Below are positions 24,284 to 37,910 of a stretch of 64,000 nt of DNA, one piece after another. The DNA is from Phocoena phocoena (taxonomy: Eukaryota > Chordata > Mammalia > Artiodactyla > Phocoenidae), in NCBI RefSeq assembly GCF_963924675.1, contig NC_089226.1:46393124-46457123 (forward strand), read 5' to 3'. Below the pieces are notes generated by a model. That model made no database searches. It saw only the letters and a program-made list of their open reading frames with translations, and had not been told where the DNA came from. The stretch's first letter is position 1, and each line of letters opens with the position of its first letter. The position numbers and the translations under genes were made by a program.

Positions 24284-24306
24284 AAAAAAAAAAAAAAAAA
24301 AAAAAA
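24284..24306 (+). repeat. A23 homopolymer beside the intronic SINE
   Basis: Directly follows the right-hand TSD of the SINE. The SINE's own tail is the T-run on the left, so this run has a separate origin. Confidence 0.9.
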
Positions 24307-25595
24307 GAACATAAAGGAAATTTTTAAAAATGTTAACACTGGTTGTGTTTTGACTGGTGAGGCTACGAGTGATTTTTAGAAATTTAGAAAAGAGAGAAGT
24401 TGGGGGAAATAGAGGATAGTTATCCAGGCTAAAAGCTTTAGAAATCTGTGGTTCTGGTTGTAACTTTTGAGAGATAAGAAACAGGCAGGTAGCTGACTTA
24501 CTAGGTGCATGTTTTTACATAGGTCATTTGAAAAGTTGGATTGTGGTTTCAGAAAGATGGTTGGGATTAGACCTGTTGCTGGTAAAATGTCCCTTTGGAA
24601 GTTTCAGGACTTTAGAACTAGGTTATAAAAACTTAAGAAAATGATTCTCTTGCTCTCAGTTTGGAAACAGCACATATCCTGACATCAGTGACAATTTTCT
24701 TGGTGAAACAGCTTTTGCAGGGATATATATTTTTAATTACATGTATCCTGGGGAGGCAGCCAAGCTGTTTTGAAGGACAGGACTGGATCCCTTTACATGC
24801 TGGAAAATAGTTACTTGTAACTCTAGACTTCATAGACAACATCTGTAAGGAGCCAAGCAGACTGTTTATCAATGCTGGAGGAATTGAGGACAGCAACTGG
24901 ACTCTCCCCTGCTGGTGTTGCAGTTTCAGGGACTGAACATTTATATTTTCCTATTGTGCTTCATTATTATTCTTTGAGGGAAACCTGGCCAAACAAACCC
25001 CTGGTATCCAGAGGCTTCAACCTGCATCCCATCCTTGGATTTAACAGTATCTCAGTGAGGACATTTTCTCTTTCAATATGAGACTGGTTAAAAAAATAAT
25101 TTTAGGGGATACAATAGAGAAAGGAGAGAATATTAACATGAGAAAAGCCGTATCTACTTTTTTTTTTTTTACATTTATTTGTACGGTGATAAAGAAATGG
25201 GGGTAAAAATAAATCACCCTATCACCCAAAGGACTGAGTCATTTGGTTAGTCTATCCAGCTCTTTCAAATAGTAGCTGAACGGGGAGGGAGACTTAAAGT
25301 CAGCTTTTTAAGGTTTATTTCCCTAAGTGTTGTGCAAAAAGGGATTATGTAATTCTTCGTGTCCCTTTTATATATTTATTTATCTATGTTCTCCTGGAAA
25401 GGATTACTAGACCCAAAAGAAAAAAAGTGTGCAAGTGATGGATTATTAGGTACATTTGTTTGAGGTCAGAGTCAACAGACACCCCGTAGACTGATTTAAA
25501 AGTAGATGCGTACTTTGCCCAGAAGCATGCAAGTCAGTTTTGTGCAAGCCTTTGGTCAAACTTCCAAGTCATTGTTTTCTTTGCTCATTTCATGA

Positions 25596-26933
<1,338 letters not shown>

Positions 26934-28600
26934 GGCTAGCCAGCCTCCATGCTTTCCAGATTTTGAAGGGGGCATGCCAGCATTGTGGTGCAAATGCTAC
27001 TAAAAGCTTCATGCAGTGAATCTCAGTTTGAACAAGCTAGCAACACTTAAGTGACCCCCATAACCCTCCACCACTCTCCCCCGTCTCCCCCCAGCATCAT
27101 AAAACTAATGATTTTTGCTGCGGACTTTGGAATGATCCAAAATGGAAAAGCCAGTTAGAGGCTTTCAAAGCTGTGAAAAATCAAAACATTGATCACTTTA
27201 GCAGGTCGCAGCTTGGAGCGTGGAGGTCCTGCCTAGATTCCAGGAGGTCCGGGGCGATGCTGCTTTTCCCTGCAGGGTGGGATTTGAGCTGTGAGTAGGC
27301 AACTTGCAGGGAGAAAGATTAACTTTTTTAACCCTTTAAAAATTTTAAATACTAACTGGGTCTTTCAGATAGCAAAGCAATCTATAAACACTGGAAACGC
27401 TGGGTTCAGAGAAGTGTTACAAGAGTTTTAGAGTTTGGCTGGTCTAACATAAACATTTTCTGTGGTGTACTGTCTGCTGTTTCGAACTTTGTGGATTGCT
27501 CTCCCAAGAGGTGGTGTCAGAATCTTTCAGTGCCTTTGTCATAAAACAGAATTGTTTGAACAAACAAAAGTACTGTACAAACACACATAAGGTATCCAGT
27601 GGACTTTTCTTCCCTCTCTTCCTCTTAAATTTCAACAGCTCTGTCCTAGGCTGCTGCTGTTTTCTCCATTTTACGTTAATGACTCAAAAACAGGTATTTT
27701 TTTATAGGAATGTTTGCACTGCAGCATGCCTAATGAGGGGGAAAGGAAGGGTGATTCACTTTCTTGACAATCACTTAATTCAGAGGAAAATGATATTTAC
27801 CAAGTCGACTTACCTTACCCACCCCAGAGACCGACTGCATTGAGCAATGGGGACTTAATATATTTTACTTGTGTGATTGCATCTATGCAGACGCCAGTCT
27901 GGAAGAGCTAAAATGTTAAGTTTCTTGGCAACTTTGCATTCACACAGATTAGCTATGTAACTTGTGTGTGTCAATTACAATTAAAAGCACATTCTTGGAC
28001 CATGACACAACCCTTACTCAGCTGACTTTAAAGCTATGGTCAGCTTGCATTCTCAGAATGATAGTGCCTTTTTTTTTTTTTTTCTTTAGCATAAGAATGT
28101 TATCAGAGTCTGGTCTGCTTACCACAATGGAGACTTTTTCAATTTTGTAAAGGGAGCTGAGGACAGCTAATCCAACTACTTGGTGCATAATCATTTCCTA
28201 GTAATTGGCAAGGGCTCCGTGTAAGATTTCCTTGGAGGCAGTGTGGCCTGGAGTATTTATATGGTGCTTAATGAATCTCCAGAATGCCAGCCAGGAGCTT
28301 GATTGGTTCGTAGGGAATAAAGTGTAGACCATATGAAATGAACTGCAAACTCTAACAGCACAGGTCTTAATTGCCTTTTGCAGAGCTTTTAAAATTTATG
28401 CTTTATGTTCCTTGCAAGGGGGTACCCCCTAGCAGACTCTCAAAAGCTGCCGATTCTTTTAAAATTGTAACTGGCCTTTCCCCTAACCCGCCTCAGGCCT
28501 TCTAATCACCAGATCTCTGGGACAAATTATTGACGATGTCACAGGTTGCTGTCCTTGAAGTTCATACCTGTCTTTGCTTCAGCAACTACCTTGCGATGAC

Positions 28601-28620
28601 TCATTTATTTATTTATTCAT
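28601..28620 (+). promoter_or_regulatory. AU-rich element in the FZD4 3' UTR
   Basis: Overlapping ATTTA pentamers in the form (ATTT)n within an otherwise mixed stretch. In mRNA this is the classic AUUUA repeat that binds stability regulators such as HuR or TTP-family proteins. Its role here is inferred from motif and position only. Confidence 0.55.
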
Positions 28621-31600
28621 GCTCCTCCCCCCTTTAAAACAGGTAGGAAAGCTCTTCTATCACATTTCTTTGTGGAAAAATATTTCCAGGGACTCAAAAT
28701 TCCAAAGAGGAGTTCAAATTCTGGAAATAAGCATGTCTTTTTTGGTTTGAGCTTTATGCCCCCTGGTTTGACATTTTCCTTTCTCCTTTCTCTGTTGTGG
28801 TGTGGTTCTTGACCTGTCTGAGATGAAGATACATGTAAGGTCTGTTGCGTGTTTTGGAAGGCAAAGTCTTGGGGCTTTGGACACAGATGCTGAGTGGGCA
28901 CCGGTGTCCCCTGCTGTGTGTGCTGAGCCTGAGTACCTTGGCTGGACTCTGGGTCAGGGCTCCAGGAGCATGAGAAATGATCCCCAGAAGGACCAGTTGA
29001 ACTGCATCTGAGACTGCATCGCCTAGGAAATGTAAAATGTGAACGCCCTGTGCTGCTTGCAGATGGTTCCCATAGCTGGCCGGGGCCCTGGAGCATGCAC
29101 CCAGGGGCAGAGCCTGCCCTTACTCACGCTCCGCTCCAGTGTCTTGGGAGTTGTGCGGAGACTCTGGCCCAGGAAAGGAAAGAAGGACCAGGCAGGGGAT
29201 TGTAATGCAGTTCTCTTTGTAATGTTTCAGTGATCGTGTGACCGACGCAGCACCTAGCAGAGGGCCCGGCATGGAAAGGGTGCTCAATATTTATGAATAG
29301 TAACAAATAAGTAACAATAAGAGTACTTGGGTGAACCTGGACCCCCAAGTTTTGGAGCTCTCTGGGTTGTAACGTGTCTCTTCCATAAATCTCTTGCCTT
29401 CACAGGAGAAATAGATATTTGATCAGAAGTCTCATCGATGCAGAATAGATGAGTAGCCTTGGCAATGTCACAGGCTTATAGGCCGTTCCTTTCACATTCC
29501 ACACCACTGAGAGTGTTTAGAGAGTGTTTACCGTTTTAAGAAAGGAGCTTTGTGGCCAAGAGTTAGATATCAGTTACCTTGAAACGAACCCATCACCTGT
29601 TAAGTTGGTATTGGTTTTAAAAAAGGTTAATTATCAGCACATTTATTGAGTGCTAACTGTGTGTAAAGCCCTGTGTTAGGCACCTTAGGAGATGTCAGGG
29701 AGGATCAGCTCTGTTCTTCTAACCGACCTGGAGTGGAATGCCCCTGGATCTGCTGAACTTGGCCATTGGTTTCAGGAAGTCGCAGGGGCTACTGAATTGC
29801 CATCTGTTCCACGGTCACCATCCCATAAACCTCCTCCTGGGTCTTTCTCCCTTTAACCCATCACTTATCCCTTCCCAGGATTCCTTGCAAATCGATTCAC
29901 AGGGGCTTTGCCAGAAAGCATCAGCTCTGTTTCATGACAGTCTCCGTGGAAGTCTCCTAGGAAGATCACAAACATTGGCTACAAGGACATGAACTCCCAC
30001 ATCTAATATGGCTTCGGGAGCAGGCAGTTTAGGGCTTGGGGTGTTCTGGTGACTCGTACAGGTGAATTTGAGGACAGCATCTTGCTAGGGAAAAGGTTAG
30101 CGTTCTTTTTCTTTCTCGGAAATCTAGGATAAGTAGGTATAATTATAGCTTCCTACAAAATCCCTTGGCCTCAACAGGGACCAAGGGCACCTCTGTCCAG
30201 CCTCCTCTCTGGCAAACTCCTTTCTCCTCCTTCATAAAGGCCACACCTCAGGGCAGAGGAACATGGGAAGAGTGGAACTGGCCAGGACCGCCTGATGGAG
30301 CTACTTGGTTGATTCATATCCTTTTTCCTCTATGGAGACTCGTCTCCTGATCTCTGAGACTGCTTCTGATCTGGCAGCTTACCCAGGGACCTGCAACAGG
30401 AGAAGCGGTGACACTTTTTATTTCCCTGAGATGCTCTCTGACTTTGCTTTCCCCTGGCCCTCCCTCCCCTGCATCCTCCAAACCTGGACCGTGGGAAACT
30501 TCTGTATCTAGGTTCTGAATTGTGATGTTACCAGCACCCCCAGCCCTGTCCTCTCCGGCCCCCCTCAGCTCCCTGGTCACGGAATTCAGTGTTGGGAACC
30601 AAGCCGAGGCCCGAGGGTGTAAAGAGAAACTCGACAGCCTCAGCCCTAGAAGGCAGACTCAGCTTAAGATTTCACCAGGATGGTGCAAGCCTCGGCTTCT
30701 AGCGAGGTGGCCACAACGGCAGTTAGGGGAGAGGGCTGTGGAGCCCAGACTCTGGAAGGAGCCCCCGGAATCGATCTGTTGTACATCCTGCATTTCATTC
30801 TATGATGGAGGAGATTGGAGAGAGTTGCTATTCCAGCCAGAGATGTCGAGTCATTGGACTCTGATGGTTCTTTTTGTTCCTCTATTATACTTGGGTTCAG
30901 AGTCCCCGTCTGGGTTTGTATTATGTCTGGCAAAGGACCCGGGTTCTCATTTTTCTTCTGGGCCTAGGCTGTAGATCTTGGAAACTCCTAGGAGAGCATT
31001 TTGCTCCTACCAAGGATCAGATACCAGAGCCTTAAATAATGGATTTTGTTTCGCTGCGGCCTGGTTTGAGCTGTCTGCTGCTGCCTCTTGCCACGCACAT
31101 GTGCAGTGATGGCCCACTGGGTGTTACCTGGAGGGAAGTGAACCCCAGATCTCCCCAATAGGCCTCTTCTCCTTGGTATACCCAGTTGCCTGTTCCTGGT
31201 TTGCCTTATTTCCCTTCTTCTTTGCATCAGCAAATTCCCAGTATTCACCCAGGCAACTTGTAGAGGGCCTGCTTGGGGTCCTATGAGCCGTGTCCTCCAA
31301 GCTTTTGTAGCTCCCTGATCGCCTACAATATTCAGTACATGACCACTGTCATCCCAGAAGGCTTCCGGGGAGGGGGCGAGAGCCCCTGCCCCCTGGAGGC
31401 TGGGTCCATCTGCTCTCCCAGGTGTGCACCTTCCCCCATCCTGCTGAGGGCTCAGGCTGGTATGGCTGAGGGTTTGGGGAGGGGAGGCTGCTTTCCAGGT
31501 GTCTCCCCGTGGGGCATCTAGGTGGTCCTGAATTTTTTCCTACCTCACAGGGATGTCGTGAGACTTTAGAAGGAAGGAGGACAAAGGCCCCTCGAGCTCT

Positions 31601-31906
31601 TTGTAGGAAAGGCAGAATAAATATCAGGTGTGATCTCTGCAGAGATGGATTTCGACCTGCTGGTGAGGCAGACACGCTTGTGCTCTGTGGCTGTTCTCGG
31701 GCCCCCGTGCCACCCGAGCTCCGGCCACCTCGAGGCCTACCTGAGGGACTTTTAGATGTTCGACACAGAGGTACCAGGCAAACCCTCCTACATGCCCTGA
31801 ACGAGTTGCTGAAGGTCAGAGGAAATGGACACTGCTTTTGAGGATGTACAAACGTATGTCTGCATTGATGTCTGTACTGTAAATTTCTAATTTATCACTG
31901 TACAAA

Positions 31907-31960
31907 AATAAATAAATAAATAAACTTTGCTATTTAATTTTTGTATCAAAGGAAAATAAA
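31907..31960 (+). terminator. FZD4: FZD4 polyadenylation signals
   Basis: Four overlapping AATAAA hexamers (31907, 31911, 31915, 31919) are followed 31 bases later by a further AATAAA at 31955-31960. A GT-rich stretch (31972-31988) lies at the right distance downstream to act as the downstream element. Cleavage is therefore expected around 31970-31980. Confidence 0.8.
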
Positions 31961-31975
31961 GTTTTGTTTAGTAGC

Positions 31976-33200
31976 TGGTGTGTGATTTGGCCTATTCCTG
32001 CAGGTGTCTGAAAGCCCCTGGGAAGCATGCTTACCCAGCAGTGAGAAATAGAGAACTGGGTTTGCAGGGCAGAGGGAAAGCCTCGTCTTTTTTTTTTTTT
32101 TTTTTTGGCTGGTGCTATTTCCCCCCCCTGGGATTTCTCTTGGGTCAGCAAACCCCCGAGATGCAAAGTCAACAGACTTTATCACTACTGTGGTCATCGG
32201 TGACACTCAAGTGGTCACTTGATACTTCAGATGTGACTATAGTTCTCAAGCTGTCACCCCATGACACCCCTTTTTGGCATTCCCAATACATGTAACCATT
32301 TTTACACACCTTCCCAGTCCCCTTGACTTAATCTGACAGCCTGAAAAAAGTTTCCCTATCACTGCTAGAGCTTCAGGCCTCTTGAAAAGGGGAAAGAGAA
32401 TTTTTTTTTTTAACTTCAGATTTTCATTAAAAGTTTTTTTTATTTTTCTGGTTACAGAATGGTTCTGTTTCGTGTAATAGACATGGGAGTATGTTGTATC
32501 AGTCAGCCAGGAAAATGACTTTAACTAAATTTGTAAGTTGGGTGGTCTGTGTCCCCATATCCAGAAAAGTCATCAGACAAAGCAAATTCAAGGCCATTAG
32601 CGGGACACTGTCATGGGAGCATGTAGTATAATGGACCACACAGACAGAGGGTAGGGAAGTCACTGCCATTGGAGAAGGCTGCTGGTGTCCCAGAGGAGAA
32701 CATCAGCCCTCGTGGTTTGCCTTTCAGTTGCTTTCCACCCCTTGGTCTCACCTGAATACCACCCTGTTTTAGTGCGAGTAAGAAGCCCAGGGAGCAAGAA
32801 TCTGCAATGCTCTTCTCCTTGGCTGCAGATCGCTATTGTGTTTTATCTCAAACCATACCTGAAAGGAGGCATGTAATTTAAATTCTCTTCCCTGTAAGAC
32901 CGGCTGTGTTTCTTATTTCATTACCTACTCATTATGTAGTTATGACGTTAAGGAAAATTCAACACAAGCTGGAATGAATTCATAGTCCATTGCACTTGTA
33001 GAAACACTTTCCATATAGAAAATATTTTTATTTACACGATTTCATTTTTTTTTGCTCATAGCACCTCTCAGGTAAGCAGTGCAGGCACTACTTTTCTTTC
33101 GACATGAGAACTGAAACTTTTGCCGGGAGTACCTCCGTGGGTGAGTAGCCTGTGGGCTAGCCTTGTTCTCTCATGCCTAGCCCAGGGTTTTGTTTTCGTT
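31976..33200. other. Intergenic, just downstream of FZD4
   Basis: GT-rich polyadenylation downstream region, then a T19 run at about 32089-32106 and a C9 run at about 32120. No gene or clear repeat. Confidence 0.5.
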
Positions 33201-33206
33201 CTACAC

Positions 33207-33645
33207 TCAGTTGTGGGTTGAATCATGTCTGCCCCAAAGACACGCTGAAGTCCTAACCCCCTTTACCTGTGAATGTGAATTTATTTGGAAATAGGGTGTT
33301 TGCGGACACAATCAAGGTGAGCTCCTACTAGATGAGTGTGGGGCTAATGCAATAACTGGTGTCCTTATAACAAGAGAGGAATTTGAACACAGACACAGGA
33401 GAACGGCATGGGAAGGCAGACGCGGAGATTAAAGTGATACAGCTACAGGGCAAGAAATACCAAGGATTGCCAACCACCACCTGAAGCCAGGAGAGGCATG
33501 GAAGATTCTTCCTCAGAGCCTCCATAGGAGCCAACCTTGCCAAAACCTGGGTTTGGACTTCTATCCTCCAGAACTGTGTGAGAATAAATTCCTGTGTCTT
33601 AAGCCACCCAGTGTGTTTCGGTAGCCCTGGGAAGCTAACACGCTC
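33207..33645 (+). mobile_element. Solo LTR, MaLR (MLT1-like)
   Basis: TGGGTTGAATCATGTCTGCCCC start, TTTGGAAATAGGGTGTTTGCGG, CTGGTGTCCTTATAACAAG, then TAAGCCACCCAGTGTGTTTCGG and an AGCCCTGGGAAGCTAACAC end follow the MLT1 LTR order. No internal retroviral genes. The terminus is amplified in the adjacent 26-bp tandem array. Confidence 0.8.
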
Positions 33646-33700
33646 TATAGCCCTAGGAAACTAACACGCTCTATAGCCCTAGGAAGCTAACACACTCTAT
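33623..33700 (+). repeat. 26-bp tandem repeat, exactly three units
   Basis: Units at 33623-33648, 33649-33674 and 33675-33700, each starting AGCCCT and ending CTCTAT, differing by one to three substitutions. The unit is the LTR 3' end plus a few flanking bases. Confidence 0.95.
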
Positions 33701-34763
33701 CCCTGTGATTTTTTTTTTACTGCAAATAGTTCACTGAGAGTGGGTAAATGTTTTGGCAGGCAACTCAATAAGGAGACCTGGCCATGAGCTTCCGTTGTTT
33801 AAGGATTATGTAGCATAATCACTCTTGTAAGTTTCTTTATCTGTAAGCTGGACACCTCTAGAATAAACCCCAGGACCCTGGACACTCAGCTGATCTGAAA
33901 TGGTCTTAGCTGCTCTCCCGTCCACCCACCCCCGATAGGAGCTCCATACACAGGGCTGGGACCTTGACTGGAATGTGGCCTAAGGGTTTTTTAGCATTTC
34001 TGTCCTGAGAACTGATTTTTTCTCTTTCCCATTTTAGCTTTCACATGCAATCATAATTTTAAAGTTGAGCAGACTCTTGACTAAAGAGGTCAGCCTTGGC
34101 CTCCTGTCTTCAGAGTTTCTGTGAACAGAAATAAACCACACTCGGAGAAGGGCGTTGTCCTCTGCTCAGTTTTCCTTCACCATGCAGCTGGGGTGTAGGA
34201 CTGGAAACATCTCGCTAAATGTTTTGAAAATGTTGGACCTGCAAAGGTTTAGTCCAAAAACTTTTCAGAATGGACCTTGGTCCCACCTGAAATTCCCAGA
34301 ATCACCCTGTCCTTTTCCTTAGGCAGAGAAACCACGGATTCATCTGTTCTCACAGCAAAGGATTCCAACTTCTCAAACCCCCAGGGAGAGAGAATAAAAA
34401 GTAAGATTTATTACATTTCACATCAACCGCCTGATTTTCATCAGCCTCCCACATGATTTCCTATAAGTACCTGATCCGGTATTCACCCAAGAACGTGCTT
34501 AATCTCATAGATAGCCCACATTATCATTGCCTTTCTCTTTAAGAGATTGAATGATTGGCTGTCTAAATTTTCCAAGATGCTGAAGGATTGCATCATTTCA
34601 CTTGATATATATGAGGTGAATGTAGAGTATAAAACACTGAGATGGGATTGATAAGTCACAGAGAAAAATCTGTCCTAGTTCCATCATTTTCCTTACTCTC
34701 CCTTGCCTTTCCGCATGTGTTTCCCTTTGCCTGCAATGCTCCTTCCGTCTTTCTTCAACTAGG
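33701..34763. other. Intergenic sequence without recognised feature
   Basis: No repeat or credible frame recognised; mildly AT-rich. Confidence 0.5.
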
Positions 34764-34774
34764 CTGTTTCTATT

Positions 34775-34985
34775 TTTTTTTTTTTTTTTTTTTTGTGGTA
34801 CGCGGCCTCTCACTGTTGTGGCCTCTCCCGTTGCGGAGCACAGGCTCCGGACGCGCAGGCTCAACGGCCATGGCTCACAGGCACAGCCACTCTGCGGCAT
34901 GTGGGATCTTCCCGGACCGGGGCACGAACCCGTGTCCCCTGCATTGGCAGGCGGACTCTCAACCACTGCGCCACCAGGGAAGCCC
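34775..34985 (-). mobile_element. Young CHR SINE, short subtype
   Basis: T22 run, GTGGTACGCGGCCTCTCACTG body start, CACCAGGGAAGCCC terminus. 11-bp TSD CTGTTTCTATT at 34764-34774 and 34986-34996. Confidence 0.94.
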
Positions 34986-35099
34986 CTGTTTCTATTCTTT
35001 ATCGTTGAAATCTCAGGTCATGTCTCCTGGGAAGATGCCCCTGACCCTCCTACTTGCCACTTCTTGCCTCTCTTTTCTTCTTATCATAGGTAAATTTTA

Positions 35100-36185
35100 G
35101 CCTCTGTGCTATCAATTCTGGGAGCTTTCATTGAGCTGTTGGTAATAGACTATTCATGTGTCTGTATCCCTACTAGACCGAGCACCCTGACAATGACTCT
35201 GAGCACCCAAAGGTGCCCGTCTGTGGGTCCTCAAGGCCTGGCATGAGTTTCTGAAATATCTATGGAGAGAATAAGTAAGGGAGGTTAGAAGGACAGGAGG
35301 GTTTTAGCTTGTTAGGTGGGGAAACTGTGGAGCTTTGGTGACAAATGTGGCCAGCATAGGAAAGAAACCAAAGGTCCAACAAGAGGCCTCGCCTGGGCAG
35401 GACTTTCTGGAAAGATGCTTGGGCAGTAGCCGCAGAAAATACTGTAGTCTCAAGATGGTTTTGAGACTGATCACCAACCTACCCACCGTGTTGCTTACTG
35501 TTAAGCTGTCTCTCTTCCCCCTTTTTTCTCCTCTCTCCCCAACAAATATTTGCTGACCACCTACTATATGTAGAATACTGGGGTGGGCTGTGGAAGGGAG
35601 GGAGGGAGTGATTGTAGAAAAGCACAAAGACAAGGTCCAACTCAGAGTCCAAAAGGGCAGATGATGAAACAGAGAAAGAATTCATCTGTTATTAACAAGC
35701 TTAAATCTCCAAACCTGGAAAAACAAATCCTCTATTGCTCAGTAAATATTTGTGGAATAGCTGAATGAGGGTCCAGCATGTGTCAGCCTGGGAGGGTACA
35801 CCAAGATAAATAAGGCACAACCTTTTCCCTCCAGAAGTTCATGGCAACAGACTACGTGCCTCAGTACCTGGCAAAGGGTCTGTACCTACTGAGAGATCAG
35901 TGCTACTATTCCTATCACACTTATTAGGTAATTTCTTCCTAGTCTGAGTCCCAGGGCCTTGTTGGTTTAATTTGGGTAGAACAGCTTCTGAGTACTGAGT
36001 GCAATGGGAAAACGTTTTCTAAACCATTCTCATCCCATTTGATCCCTGGAAGGACACGTCTGCCTCAACAAGTAGATGCGTAGGGAGGGCGCAGGAATAG
36101 GAAAAAGGAAGGGGCAGATCCCAGCAAGCATGACTTTTCTAAAACTTTGTCTGCTACTCAAAACCACCCTCTGTTCAAAATGTCA
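35100..36185. other. Intergenic; L2 remnants
   Basis: Plus-strand L2-like text at about 35140-35280 and minus-strand L2 tail text at about 35540-35860 (CCCAACAAATATTTGCTGACCACC). The 109-codon minus frame at 35304-35633 overlaps these and is not coding. Confidence 0.45.
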
Positions 36186-36198
36186 AAAATAAAAATTA

Positions 36199-36322
36199 GG
36201 GACTTCCCTGGTGGTCCAGTGGTTAAGATTCTGTGCTTCCACTGCAGGCGGTGCTGGTTCGATCCCTGGTGGGGGAGCCAAGATCATGCATGCCGTGCCC
36301 CATGGCCAAAATAAAATAAAAT
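36199..36322 (+). mobile_element. CHR/Bov-tA-like SINE, short form
   Basis: GGGACTTCCCTGGTGGTCCAG head, GGTTCGATCCC box B, AAATAAAATAAAAT tail. TSD AATAAAAATTA at about 36188-36198 and 36323-36333. Confidence 0.9.
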
Positions 36323-36623
36323 AATAAAAATTACAACTTACTCGTGAGGTGCCATTGGAGGCATTTAGTCATGAGATCGGCTGCCTCCATCTGACTATCT
36401 TTGCTGGCGCACGTGGTTTATGATACTTGCATCCAGTAGATGGTGTGTGTAGGCGTGTCTGCCCTGTGTCCTCTGAGACCTGCTCTCTTGCTTCTCTCAT
36501 GTCATAATTCTATAAATCCAAAGAGGCTACTCTATAGAAATCAAGAGAAGTGCACAGTCCACCCTCATCTCCTCATTCGCCCAGAATGGAAGGAAGAAAT
36601 GTGTGAATAAACTTGGCTGAGAG

Positions 36624-36881
36624 GGACTTTCCTGGTGGCACATTGGTTAAGAATCCGTCTGCCAATGCAGGGGACACGGGTTCGAGCCCTGGTCCGGGAA
36701 GATCCCACATGCCACAGAGCAACTGAGCCCGTGCGCCACAACTACTGAGCCTGTGTGCCACAGCTGCTGGAGCCCACGCGCCTAGAGCCCGCACACCGCA
36801 ACAAAGAGTAGCCCCTGCTCTAGAGAAAGCCCCATGCGCAGCAACGAAGACCCAACACAGCCAAAAAAAAAAAAAAAAAAA
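36624..36881 (+). mobile_element. CHR SINE, long subtype
   Basis: GGACTTTCCTGGTGGCACA head, GGGTTCGAGCCC box B, long-subtype 3' part with AAAGAGTAGCCCC and an A21 tail. 14-bp TSD AACTTGGCTGAGAG / AACCTGGCTGAGAG at 36610 and 36882. A 156-codon antisense frame here is SINE-derived. Confidence 0.93.
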
Positions 36882-36895
36882 AACCTGGCTGAGAG

Positions 36896-37680
36896 ATCCC
36901 TGTGGGGCATTGCAGGCGGTGAGTTGTTCAGTGTAACTGGAGCCTGAGATTCTTGGAGTGGGAGTGTGGGTGGGCTGAGGCCGAGTTACGAAAGGCCTTG
37001 GAGCTTGTCCTGTCTCCTGCGCTGGGCACAGGGGAGGTGGCAAAAGTTTGAGGGCAAGGGAGGCTCACACGCACTTTGGTGTTTTACAAAGCTCACCCTG
37101 GCTGCCGCAGGGGCCTGGGCTGGGGACAAGGCGTGGCTGGGGAGGGCAGGCAGACCAGTTTCAGAGACCGTGAAGACCTGAATGAAGTGGGTAGCAGAGA
37201 GCTGCTGGAAAGGAGGGGGCGATTTTCAGAGAAACCACAACAAGCTGCGTCCTTCTTCGCACAGTTCAATGAGCCGAATCTGTGCTTTCTAAACGGTCTG
37301 TGTTTCAGAGGCCTGGAGCTTTCTGTTTGCTCTGCACACCTGCTATAGCACACTCCCTGCGTTGCGAGTTCCAGATAAATAGCGACCTCCTCACTGAAGG
37401 GCTGTGGCAGATTGCACCCCGGGGAGCTGGGGTTTCCCGGATGAGACTGTCTCCCTCGATGTCTGCATGTCAGCATGACACCATTTGTTGGTGGCTGGAA
37501 GGGACAGGGTCCTGGAGAGGAGAGCATAGTGCTTAGTTGTTTGTGTAGTGCTAAGGGGTCCCCCCACCTCTTTTGGACCAGAGTTTCCTATCAAGACATA
37601 CCTCCTAGAATAGCTGACACGAATTCCATAGTAAGTGCTTCATTTCGTACAAACTTAATCCCACTCACGTCTCCCATCTA
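36896..37680. other. Intergenic, GC-rich, no supported gene
   Basis: Moderately GC-rich with overlapping frames up to 144 codons on both strands, none with a domain I recognise. Confidence 0.45.
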
Positions 37681-37696
37681 ATAGATTTTCTTTCTT

Positions 37697-37895
37697 TTTT
37701 TTGTGGTACACGGGCCTCTCACTGTTGTGGCCTCTCCTGTTGCGGAGCACAGGCTCCGGATGCGCAGGCTCAGCGGCCATGGCTCACGGGCCCAGCCGCT
37801 CCGCGGCATGTGGGATCTTCCCGGACCGGGGCGCGAACCCGTGTCCCCTGCATCGGCAGGCGGACTCTCAACCACTGCCCCACCAGGGAAGCCCC
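37697..37895 (-). mobile_element. Young CHR SINE, short subtype
   Basis: Short T-run, GTGGTACACGGGCCTCTC, CACCAGGGAAGCCCC. 15-bp TSD TAGATTTTCTTTCTT / TAGATTTTATTTCTT at 37682 and 37896. Confidence 0.93.
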
Positions 37896-37910
37896 TAGAT
37901 TTTATTTCTT

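Larger units (their letters stand above)
26934..31975 (+). other. FZD4: FZD4 3' UTR (about 5.0 kb)
   Basis: Untranslated tail from the TAA to the inferred cleavage site. No CHR SINE, LTR or L1 lies in it; one weak L2/MIR-like patch occurs at 29630-29740. An AU-rich element is at 28601-28620 and isolated AATAAA motifs occur at 28316 and 31616, so shorter isoforms are possible. A long 3' UTR of several kb is known for mammalian FZD4, which agrees with the distance to the strong terminal signals at 31907-31960. Open frames of 70-160 codons in this stretch are not coding. Confidence 0.8.
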
